DNA from: Tubulanus polymorphus
Taxonomy: Eukaryota > Nemertea > Palaeonemertea > Tubulaniformes > Tubulanidae
Assembly: GCF_964204645.1 (NCBI RefSeq)
Contig: NC_134030.1
Location: forward strand, 9,236,278 to 9,300,277
Direction of reading: 5' to 3'
Length of the DNA: 64,000 bases
Under the pieces are notes generated by a model. It had not been told where the DNA came from. It made no database searches and saw nothing but the letters and a program-made list of their open reading frames with translations. Every line of letters begins with the position of its first letter. The stretch's first letter is position 1. A program made the translations under genes and the position numbers. Shown piece by piece: positions 1 to 12,200 of this stretch.

Positions 1-42
1 TTTAAAATCATTTAAAGGCTGATGATCCCTGATATAGTTTAC

Positions 43-201
43 GGTGTATATTGCGATTTCAGTTTCGACTATTCGTATGCATTCATTACCGAAGTCTTTC
101 GAGCCAAGGCCACTTGCTTTCAGTATTTTCACCAGCAGCCGTTTATCTTGTCGGTTGAAAACATCAGAGACGCGGAGGGTACGCGACTGACCCGCTGGCA
201 A
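43..201 (-). CDS. C2CD2L: C2CD2L-like exon 7: start of the C2 domain
   Basis: This exon has 53 codons. It is preceded by an AG acceptor after TGATTTTTC and ends at GTAAAC, phase 0 on both sides. It encodes LPAGQSRTLRVSDVFNRQDK followed by RLLVKILKASGLGSKDFGNE, a classic first C2 strand and loop, then ECIRIVETEIAIYT. The match to the recalled human segment RLFLRQLRASHLG fixes both the identity and the minus strand. The remaining C2 strands and the C terminus must lie beyond base 1. Confidence 0.78.
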
Positions 202-3200
202 CTGAAAAATCATTGAATATTCAAGAAAATGATGAATACAAATAAGCAGGTACTGCCTGATTACAGGTATGCTAAAATTTCACACAAATCTCTACGAATT
301 AACAGACGAAATTCTTCTTAACACCAAATGAACTAATGTAGCTTGAAATTCAATGAATACTGGGAATAATTCTCAAACAGCAAGTAGGAAAACATTTTCT
401 TAAAAGAATAATCTTCCTCAATTCTTCACTCTTCCCTGGCAGGGATTCGAACCTGATGGTATCGAGTCGCCACCGTACAAAATCTGCCGCGCTAGACAAG
501 GTGTGCAGCTACATGGGCAGCTAAAATGATGCCAATCAGAAATCCCATTTGTTTCCATTTATAGTTTATCCGCAAAATTTGCCTCAGTGATTAAACAACG
601 GCGGCAATTTGGGCATGTAACTGCGCACCCGGTCTAGTGCGACAGTGTCGTGGCTGAGTCTAGAGATACCATCACGTTTGAATCCCTGCCTGGGGAGGAT
701 GCTATCCACTAACATATGAGTGAAAACATGAAAACAAGACAATTAAAAAGCATCTAAAGAGTATTTCATATACCAATAATGTTTTAAAAGCTGAAAAATA
801 TCTTTAAAAACATCTTGATAAAGCTATTTGTAGCATCTGAAGAATGTGAGACAGTACAACAAGGTATAAATAAAGCCACGCCCAAAATATATCAATTAAT
901 ACAAAGTTTACAAGAATCTTAATTGACTCTGAATATTTCAATGGGAATTCAGATAAGCAATTGCCAGATACCTCTGAATCTGAGAACTAAATATTGGAAG
1001 TAACAGAAGACAGAAATAGCCCCAGAACGTATATCAGATATCTGAATGGATAGATGAAGAGCCCCCACCTAGTCCGCAATCTCCTTTCAAGAGGGGAAAT
1101 CATAATACGTCTGCGAGTGATCTTATTACACAAACATCACGCTGTTGTCCAGAAACCATAGCAGAAACTGATTAACGAAAACTAGAGAATGGCAAGCAGT
1201 ATATAACCTTGGTGTAATCATTGAATCACTCCGAAGTACAACCCTGTCTACTTTTCTATCTCCACAGTCCGCTCGTTTTCTCTCCGCTGCATGTCCATCC
1301 ACTTACAATCCTTGTCGCCCAACTCCCGAGCTCTGTGTATCTGTCGCTCCCTGTCACCGTCTCATCCCGGGCTCAAATATGACTTATCTTAGGATTCGAA
1401 CGTGTGTTTTAGAGTTCATAACCGGGATCAAACGTAGACGATTTGGCCTGGGCCAAATTGGCGCGGATCAGGCTTAATTAGAGAGCGCGTTCAACCACGC
1501 GTTCGATACAAAACAATGCTTAAACAAAGCTCTGTAAGTAATTAACGGAACCAGTTGCAATTCACATGCCCAATTTTACCCGTTCCAAAATTCTGACCCA
1601 GGACAAACAGCCACGGGCCCATTTGGCACCTGTGTGAACGGTCGTTCTGGGCCAAATTTTGTCGCTTGGGCCAAAAACGCTCGAGGAACCAGACCCAGGT
1701 ATTCACTAAAGTTCTACAACGCTAGATAAACAATTGTACAACAATTAGGCAAAACTTCGTGAAGAACTGAGTGCTAGATAAACGAAACGCGCAATATTTT
1801 ATCAACTGTGTTTATAATGCTCTTTATGTGAAGAATTTGAGCATATATTTGCAAACGTTCTCAGTTACAAGAGGCGTAAATATGTAATATGGCAAAGATT
1901 ACAGGTTTTTCTCAAGAGAAAGTGATAATTCTATATAGACCAGAGGTGTAGATATTTATAGAATTGTATGCATATATACCTAATACTTATCAGATGGCTT
2001 TGTGGAGATTTTCTCTTGGGGAGCATCCTACCGCGGCAAACGAGCGCATGAAAAATTGTAAAAAACGCTTTGCCACGCGATCGGGCTAACCAAATAACAA
2101 AACTCAAAAGTCGAAGTTCAGAAATAAGAATGCTAAAAATCATGCGATTGCAAAATTCCTGATTTGGTTAGATTCCAATGAGTAAGGAAAATTGAAAGGG
2201 TTTTAAAGGAGTTTTAGTCATTTTGCTTAAATCGAAGGCATTTCAGGCACCTTTAAGAGCATTTTCTGTTTATGAGTTTTTTTAGGAATCAAGGAGTCGC
2301 AAGAACCCCGAAATTTATGTCGGTTAAACGCTTAAACGTTGCAATAAAACTATCCAGACACCTCGGTAGGTTTTAAGGCCATGCAGCAATTTCATTTCTA
2401 GTGCCGCGCAGTAATTTGATTTGATTTGATTTGCGGCAAAGCGCGTCGTGCGCCGGAAAATGTGAAAAATCACTCGCATAAATTGACGCCCAGACGCGTT
2501 GTCTGGTCTTTCCATCAGACTAAGATGTCTTCTCGGCGGCGCGCGACGAGCAACGTTTCAACACTACATGTCCACGACAACGATGATCGTCGGGTATGAG
2601 ATAAGCGTTTATCAATCGGTCACCATGGCGATGACGATGATGCAAAAGGTTACAAAGACGAACGTTTGTCCTCCGTCTGCACGTAGCAAATATCACTCAT
2701 TGAGAGAAACCCGCGCGATATCAATTTAAACAACTGTCACAATTTCAACAATCACTACGTATATTGTCCGGATTATAGAATGACGTTATAGTATGAACAA
2801 CTCACTCGCGGAGCCTTATATGTAGATCATAATCAGGACGGAAACTGATCCAGATTAAGTGATCAATATTATGGAGGTTTTGATTGACGGTAGACGACAT
2901 TGCGGAGTGGTGTGGGCGAGTGGTTAGAGCGTTTGAGTTTTTGGGAAGTCAGGTCGTGGGTTTGAAACCTGTACATTACAATAGTGTAATGTAGTGTAAC
3001 CCCCTCCCCCCCCCTGGGCAAGACACTCATCCCCATTTGTCTCTCTCCACCCAGGAGTGAGCAGGTACCTGGCGTGATAGATGACTCCTACGCGCCTAGC
3101 AGCTGCTCGGATGTTACTTCTCCCCAGGGAGAGATGGCTGATACATGGTTTGAGATATAGGCTAGGGGTAATAATACCAACTAATGAAAGCACTGTTGAA

Positions 3201-6200
3201 TATTGTATCATAGTGAAAAAAATTGTTTTACTATTATATACATATTATTATTCATTATTATTATCAATTATTATTATTCTTTATTATTCTTATCTATTAT
3301 TATTATTATTATTGTAGTCATTATCATTATCATTATTTATTATGATTATAATCTTAATCATCGTTATTATTATTATCATTACTATGACTACAATCAGGGG
3401 CTATCGTGTGTGCGAATAGAAATCAGGATTTAACCGATCCGGATTACGCACGTTTAGCGAATAAGGAGCATCTATTCTCTATTCGCAGTAGTTATCATTA
3501 CTTCACTATCAATAACGACGACGGCCGCGACTCCAGAGATGGATTAGCGTCGCTTTCATCGACGGTTCAACGCCATGAAATCTGAACTCCGGAGACTGGA
3601 ACGAATCCGATACGTAATTCATACGGGCGCAAAAAAGCCAATACGTATCGCTACGTCGACGTCGCTCGCCGAAACCGAAATTAACACCGTTACACGTTCC
3701 GTATACAATGTCAAACGAACATAAAAAATTAACGACGTCGGCAGCTAAGCGTTTAGCGATGCGGATTACACGGTTTTCGTTACAGACGAAATCAATGAGA
3801 CTCTATCGACTATAGCTATGAACACACGCGACTACTGGGAAGAAGATAACCCGTACTATGATATGCGAAAGATTGAAAAGAGGCGGTGGTGTGCGTGGGT
3901 ACTAATTCTATGCCAAAGCCCGGCGTACATCGACGAAATCATTGGCGACAACTAAAAAGGCAGATTTTCGGCATATGGGAAGAACTGGCTGGGTCAGTTG
4001 CTTGAATGAGTCAATGTGCACGAGCTTGCGATCTATCTCCAGTTCCGACAAGTTGTTCATGTTCTACTTTTGAGCAACTGGTTGTACTCAAGATTCACCG
4101 ATATTCGCGCTACATAATCCACAACGCATGGTGCAACTGACTTAAACAAAGCAAAATGAGACGTAACTTTGGGATGTCCTCTAGAATATTTGCTAGACAA
4201 CACATCCCAGTTATCGTCAGAAACTGGTCTGTGAGGGTTGTTGGAATAGGGTTTCTTACTATCAACTCAACGGGATCCATGCAATGAGCCGCTAAGTCGT
4301 GACTGGACCTGTAGACTACGCCCTGCAATATGAAACCCGCACATAAATGTTTTAGGCGCCTCATTGTCATTGCTTTCACGCGAAAATACATAGCAAACAC
4401 GAAAAAAAAGAACATAAAACAAGTTTTTAGGTATAAATTCGGTAAGCAAACTAGCACGAGATCCATCTAGAAAAAAAGTAACTAAAATAAAACGTGCAAG
4501 TTTTTAGTTAACGACCGGTGAGCAAACAAACACGATGCAGAATAATACGCAATCCTCGCCTGCCAGGGCTGGAATGGATCATACGCGACTCGGGCAAGCG
4601 AGGAGGGCTTTATATAACATCAACAATTGTGAGTCAGTATAAATAACAACCATATATTTATGAATGAACAAATTCATTAGAAAATACATCAAGCTACAGA
4701 TAACAGAGGAATAGATGGATTATAGATAGATAGGGGACAAGATCGTGAACCCTGACAAATTTCGGTATCAATCCACAGAACGGATGATGATCGTTACTTC
4801 ATCCGCCGCTTGAAGAGTCGTGATCAATTTGATATTTTCGATATGTTCTAAACAGTTGTACGATAAATGCGTGCCGAATAAAGAGATTCGTCGTATTAAC
4901 GAACATGATGTGTAGAGCTTACATAATAGTTCTTTCTCCCCGCTTGCCAGGGACTCTTTCCTTTCTGCGAATGTTATGCCACGAATGAATTTCCTCGATG
5001 TATTCTCGATGATACAATGATCTGCAGTCCCTTCGCCCAGTTAGAACGCGAGTAGTGTCCGTAGCTGAATCGAGCTCCGATACGCGCACCCATGCTCCTA
5101 ACGACAAGGGACTGCTGATCTCCATACATAAGCCGCGATCACACGGAGACGATTTGGCCCGAGCCAAATTGGCACGCATCAGGTTCCCAAGTCAAATTTA
5201 GGTCGTGCCTAATTAGAGTGCGTGTTCACACTTAAACCACTCACTCGATATCAAACATTCCTTAAGCAAAGCGAAGTGAGCGGAACTAGTTAGCATTCAC
5301 ATTCAGCGATTTAACCCGCGCTTAGATTTAGCACGGGCCTGCTTCGAATTTTTTTACCCGGGTCTAATAGGCACTGGCACCCGCGTGAATGGGCCTAATC
5401 TGGCACGGGCATGAAAAAATGTTTGCGCAATCGCGGCTATAAGGTTGAGAGAAAGATCTTGATTACCGGGTATTCAAAACTGTGACATACACTCTGCGCA
5501 AGGACAGAACGCTGGATTTGCTTGATTTGCTCGTTTCATTATGAACCCTCTCCACTTCTGCATGATTAAGTTAGGAAACGTCTAAACGTTACCCATTGTT
5601 TTACCATTTAGAAGTCAGGTCCATATATTTTTCGCTGGCAAGCGAGGATTGTATTCGAACAAAAGACCAAACAAAGATTTCCGTTTAAAAATATCATATA
5701 TATATATATATATAAAATCTGACACCGAATACTTTCGATAGTATAGAGAGACAATACTCACAATTTGTTGGGTCTTTAAATGGCGGGGCGTTTTTTCCGG
5801 CACATCACGTTTCGACGGCGTTATTTCGATAAAGCTTTGATTTTCGAACAGCTCTAGAACGTCGGGTTTCTGCGTCTGCGAAGGATCAGAGATTTGGATT
5901 TTGTTGATTTCAGAAGAAGGGGCACGGCGGGATGAGGTAAGCGGGATAGGTGACGACGACCCGTCGAAACTACCGGCGTCGGGGTCGGGCGTCGAATTCT
6001 CAACGTCCGCGCGTCGAGGTGAAAAATCGTCACCGTTCTCCCGAACCGGACCACGTCTTGCACTTTCACCTTTTACCTGAACCTGAACGAACTGACCGAC
6101 GGAGGCGAAATTTTCAACTCGAGCGGGCGCCGTCGAATTTTCTGAGGCCCGATCCCGAACTACAGCGGGTGCATTTTCATCGCCGGGGAGATCGTGCGAG

Positions 6201-9200
6201 AAATTATCATTATCAGGCGCGTTAGCGTCATAGGACATAGGGGTAGTAGCATTAGAATCGACAATAACGATACCGGGTACACCTGATTTTTTATTCAGAT
6301 TATCATCATCAGCCGCGAAAGCGGGAAAATCATCGCCGCGATTTCGATCGACGACGCGAACCCCTTCGACATCGTCGACCGAATCGTCGCGCTTATTTTT
6401 AGAATCTACGACTATTTCTTCGACGGAAATCAAACTTACGGGATGATGCTGATCGTAGTCGCGAGGCGGCGCCACCGCCAACGAGCCGTACGAGCCCGTG
6501 ATGCATGCGTTCATTATCGGTTCCTCGGTGAACAGCGGCGCTATCGCGACGCCGGCTGACGGCGGCTTGGCGCCGCCGTACGTCGCGGCATCGGCTCGCC
6601 GGTTACCAAAACTCCGATCGGAGCGCTCCGCCCTATTGCTGCTCATGATCGATCCGTTCGTTTTCAATTTGGACGGCGACGGCTGTTCGGTTACGTGGAC
6701 TGATTGGTGCGTATGATTGCGGGCGGAGGTGGTAGTCGAAACGAAATCATCGCGTTCGAAATCATCCGCATCACCGGGAGGAGGGCCCGCAACCGAGGAC
6801 GATACGTTATTCGCAGGTGCAGAAAGGTCGGAATGAAACGGGGTCGAGGAGGACGGGTGATCCTGGGTAGATCATCGGATAACATAGGGTCGGAGGAGTA
6901 GATTGAAGGGAGAAGGAAAAAAAGAAAAAAAGTATATAATATTTAAGCATGCAGTTATTCAGGAACAACTCAAAAACAATACAGAACAATAGTTGCAACA
7001 ATGACCTGGAGAGTCTACTACTAATTAATACCATTCTACCACTGCCTTGGTTTCATTGCAGACAATGCTCCATTGAAATCATAAATTGGACTCAATTTCT
7101 AACTTAATATGTTAAGCATTTTGCTGCAATTCAATATTAAGAGTTGACATACGTGCTATTCTCCAGTCCTTAATCTGCGGTCTATCAAGCCCAATGCACA
7201 CGACACAGGAAAACACAAAAACATGTGACAGGAATGTGTTTCCAAGCATTTCCCTGTGTCATGTACGTTTAGGTGAAATGAGAAACATGGTATGGGAAAC
7301 GATGTTTCCACGATCAAACAGGTTTGATTTTGTGCTTCCATGTTTTCCTACATTATGCGCAACTTGCCCCACGACTGAACTTGTCATTAGTATTCATCAA
7401 CTCTCCAGGCAAAACAATATTTCTATTACTGAGGCCAGGAACTCAATGCTAACCGGTTCAATGGTATTTCACTGTTTTACCGTGGTATCTCAACACCATT
7501 TCCACAACACTAGAATCAACTAATTTTCAAATTGAATCAAATTCTAACTTTAAACAGAAGACATTCAACCACCGCTAGATAAACAACCTACCCTATAAAA
7601 GGACTTATCAAATCTTGGTTTACTGAAAATGATGCTATTCAATACCCTGTGAAAACCTTATGACAAAAGCTTAAAATTTAATTCTTTTTTATTGATAAAC
7701 CGTGTCCTGGCCCCAGGATTTTCACTACATTTTACATGACAATAGCATTAAATTTACAGCCTTCAAGTCCACGATATCTGATTAATCGGTCTCGAGTTAA
7801 TAGTTATTACTGACTCTTCAAAGGACATGACATTGTTACAACATGCTGCTGATTAAACGGTATTCCGATCGAATCGGGTTTAGAATGGGAACTGCCGAGA
7901 AATTGATTCGGTACAAACACAAAACGCAAAATGGTATTTTTGATTAGAATGCGATAAAATCTCTCGTTATCTCTACAACAACTCTGCTCCGTTGTGTACG
8001 AATCCAATTCGCACGCTTTCGACAATCGAAATTCGAATCCGGTTTTTCGTTTATTGAGATATTTCCGCCGTTGCTATAGTAACAGTCCCTCGACGTGCGG
8101 GGAAATGAATTTTATTTTACGAAAATAATGAGGCTTCCATTGTGCAAACCGAGTCCTTCGAGCTCAAAGCGTCAAATTCGATTGATAGAAATTTCATATC
8201 ATTTTTAAAGAGACACTATCCGCTCATGTTGTTTATGATGACGACGACGTGCAGGCTGTTCATTTAGAGAAATTGAATCTGTGCTGTAAATTGAGATTTA
8301 CGTACATCAGTGTGTAAAGAACGGCTTTGAAAATCTGTATTCAATAGCGGGCCTATGTATTGCAGTAAAACAATAGCAAAATAAACATGAAACATTGTTC
8401 TTGCCTATTTCAGGGTGGCCACTTAAAATGACTTGCTTATATTGTGACATGCACGTCGTTTTCTACTGGACTAGATCAGCTAAAGCCTAGCACACATCGA
8501 CACTGCGATTGGAGACAACTAGTTGCAAGGCAGTTTTCGGCGCATGAAAGGAACTGGCTGGATACGATCAGTTGCTTGAATGTGTCGATGTGAGCGAGCT
8601 TACGATTGGTAAGCGTCGATCTATCTCCAGTTCCAGCCAGTTGCCCATGCTCTACTTTTGAGCAACTGGTTGTACTCAATCGCAGTCATATCCGTCGATG
8701 TGCGCGCTCTGGATCTCGACGATCGACACGCGCCATGCAGTTGCTGCAACTGACCGGTTGTAACTAGATTTCGATGTGCGCGGGGTAATCGTTCGGTAGC
8801 AACTAGTTGTCTCCAATCGCAGTGTCGATGTGCGCTAGGCTTAAGAATCCAATCGATTAACGCAAATCAAATATGTAAGACATAGACGGAACCCGTTTCA
8901 TTCGCACTCTAGCAATCTCAGCAAATTTGAACCGACATATTCATGATTTTGAGCTCTTTTGCTAATTTTTTTAAGAAAAGAAAATTCCCAGATTTTCCCT
9001 GATTTCCAGTTAAGTGGCGCCACCCTGTTATTTCATCACCATGAGCAACGCTGAATGAGGTATCGGCGCTGCTACTGTGGCAAGCGAGGATTCCACAAGG
9101 TACGCCGGTAACCGCGCTTCCATTCCTTTTCGCATTTCAATTAAGTTCCGATCAACTTATCTCATTAGTGAAGCGATTTTCGGCGAAATCTATACCATAC

Positions 9201-12200
9201 ATTCACCGTAAAACATCCACTAAAATCTTAAATAAATTCGACGCCTCGTTTGATAGCGATAAAATTCCAGTTCTATGTTTATCCAAAAAATGAATTAACT
9301 TTCGCTACCCTGGAATTTAATTGCTTCCACATTTCAATTAAGTTCGCATCAACTTTTCTCATTAGTGAAAATTGCTTGAACCATAGCTGTGTGATAGAAT
9401 TTGGATTTCAGAGCGTAACGAACCAGTTCTGTTGAAATTGAACTAATTTTAATTACCCAGGGCGCGAAAGTATAACCGAAAGTACTGTCGCACACTCTAG
9501 TGTGTGCCGATACACCATTTTACAATATTTTCCCTAATCGCCAATTTATCTTAATCTTCTCTGTTCGTAGAAGGTTAGTACGTTTAGTCGGTGTGAATGA
9601 GACATTCCACGTATTAGGCGCCGAAAGGGCCATCGCGACGTTAAACTTTCCAAAAGATTTCAACGACATCATGCCGACCAAAGAGGATTAGCATCTCGGG
9701 CGACGGAAATTGAGTGCGGCGTAATCCACCGCGATCGTCCCTAAATCGTGTTCACGAATCAGACGAGATCGATTCAAAGAAAAATCTATCGAGTACCAAA
9801 AGCGTAACCACAAACATTTCTATACCAAGATCTACAGATGATTATTCTTTTTGCATTATAACACAACGATTAAAAGATGATTTCATTTGCAAAATTTGAA
9901 AAGTCAATTTTCGACCTTCCTAGTGGATGCACGACTTACAAAAACCTTACAAAAGGAACCCATGCTACGAGCGATGAATCAGGCAATCCGACTGAAGAAG
10001 GCTACCCGGTTCTAAGACAAAACTTTTTTTTCTATTTATTTTGTTTCGTTCGACTATCGTCCGTTCGATACGAATACTATTAGATTATTGAAAGCACAGC
10101 GAAAGAACTGAAATTCATCATGAGAACGTACGTAAACTACACACGATATCACGAAAGCGAGTAGGAAAAAAAGGAAAAACGAACGGAATACGTTTATCGA
10201 TTAAAACGTCGTCGCGAAACAGCCGCTGAAAATACTTACTGGAACGTGGTTTTGCATAGCGGTCATCGATTCTCGCACGATCGAAGGCATTCCGGGAAGA
10301 CCAGCGATCGCCTGCGTAGACAGCTGAAAGTGTGTCACCGACGCCGTTATGTACCGTCGGATCATGTCTTCCACTTGCTGCGTATTAATCGGTTGCTGGA
10401 AAAAGATGAAAATCCATTAAACGTGTCTACACTGCGGTGCGGTGGATAACAGTGATGGACTTTGCTAATACACCGCACCACGGTGTATTGATAGTAATCG
10501 GTTATTATCTTCATTGAAAGATGGCAGCAACTGTCTAACATAGTAAAATAACTAACGCTCAACCTTGAGCCAGAATGGGATTCTCATAGCAGGGAGGTGG
10601 TGGTAGAAAACCTCGCCGCTCATAGTTCAAAGACCTATGCAGTAATCAAGCAATTCTGTTAATGGCTTCTTACCTGACCCTTGACCGAGTGTGGCTTGAC
10701 GACCAACACAACCTCTGGAGCACCTTCAAATTTAACAAAAACGTGGACCTCATCTTGAGCTAATCTAACTTCCGACTTCAACTGCAGAAAATAAAGAAAA
10801 ATTGAGCTGTTTTATGATAGAGCGAATGCTTTTTTCATAGATCAAATCTTATTCCAGTCGGAGTTTCTTGCTAGTCCTCGTGTAAATAAAAGACATTGAC
10901 AAAAAAAACACCATAGACATCAAACAACGGCTAACATGGAGATATATACTGGTAAAAGCATATATAATTGATCGGGGTCGATGGCAAGGATTGCCGCGAT
11001 ATTACGTCTCTGAAAAACCAATTCGATAGATCATTAAATAATACAGACACACCAAACAGCGGAGGAAAATAATTTATTGACAGTAGGTCTACATTAAACG
11101 CGCCAGGCCCAGTTACCCGATATACGTAAGAGAACTACAGAATACGCGAATACTAGTACATAATTAAACCAGTACTGTAGCTTTAGTAGCTTGAATTTGG
11201 ATGGCTAAAAATTCCGAAATTTGGATATAGAAGAAATGGATTGGTTCCCCGAAGAAAAAATCGAAGGAGCAGAAAATCTAACCAGACATGATAGCCGCGA
11301 TCACACGAACACGATTTGGCCCGGGCCAAATTGGCACGGATCAGGCTCGGGCCATATTTGGCCCGTGCTTAATTAGAGAGTTGCGTTAATTCACACGCAA
11401 ACCATTCACTCGATACTAAACAATGCTCAAACAAAGCGAAGTGGGTCATTTCCGGTGCCAGTTGCAATTCAAACGCAATCATTTGTCTGGTGCTAAAATT
11501 TGGCTCGGGCCTGGTCCGACATTTTTGGTCGGGTCAAATTTGGCCCGGGCCAAACAGGCTCGGGCCCATTTGGCACCCGTGTGAACAGTTGTTCCTGGCC
11601 AAATTTGGCAGAGGCAGGAAAATTCTCGTGTGATCACGGCTGATGATAATATACATCATCCCGTAGACGAATTTCAAATCAGAAATCCGAGATATCCCTC
11701 GCCGTATAATCCAACCGAACGTATAAATTCACATCAGGACAATTGCATTTCCTCGAAGTCACGTGAAATGTGCGTCTGGGATATCGCCGTACATCGGTTT
11801 TATTTTGTATTCATTTATCAGGATTCCCGAAATGAGCTCGCGGCTAGCTTTCGGCTATTATTATTCATTCCCGTGTATACAAAAGCTCGGAGAGATTGGC
11901 TGAGGTTGAGAAAGCGATAATGAACGAATGAGATGTAGTTATTGCCAGGTAATACCAACTACTACCAACACTGTACAACCGTACTACCAGTACAACCGTA
12001 TTCATGAGATAATTGACACCGAACAATCTCGCTTGCGGTACAATATGGACACAGAGAATTGATTGCTAAATCAAAAGCCACTATATATACAACTTAAAAT
12101 AAAATTTTTGACGCCATAAAAGCTGTATCAATAATGTTTATATACATCGATACCTAGTATGCGCTGTTTAAGGGGTTCTGTGCGAGTCGATGTGCACTTT

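Larger units (their letters stand above)
202..5761. other. Intron 6 of the C2CD2L-like gene; repeats only
   Basis: No supported exon was seen. The interval holds a palindromic repeat (434-700), two copies of a 3-bp-TSD MITE family (about 1415-1690 and 5131-5438), a tRNA-derived SINE-like unit (2905-3175), a TTA-rich microsatellite (3222-3412) and a fragment of another MITE (3955-4120). A dispersed repeat also present at about 22775 and 31800 occupies roughly 2170-2315. Confidence 0.6.

Noticed and set aside
434-700. Possible tRNA gene because of GGGATTCGAACC
   Set aside because: There is no cloverleaf, the motif occurs at both ends as an inverted repeat, and the unit recurs as a repeat.
2905-2990. 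Possible functional tRNA at the SINE head
   Set aside because: A- and B-box-like motifs are present but no acceptor stem or anticodon arm could be paired; it is followed by a SINE body.
3081-3433. Tyr/Ile-rich plus-strand frames
   Set aside because: Translation of a TTA/ATT microsatellite.
7807-8025. 72-residue minus frame between C2CD2L-like exons 5 and 6
   Set aside because: No acceptor or donor fits phase 0, and the residues do not resemble the C2 or SMP domains.
9500-9899. Plus-strand frames, one after a good acceptor-like site at about 9568 (RLVRLVGVNETFHVLGAERA, stop at 9691)
   Set aside because: No recognised family, no matching upstream exon and open frames on both strands; insufficient for a gene call, though the CpG-rich patch is odd.
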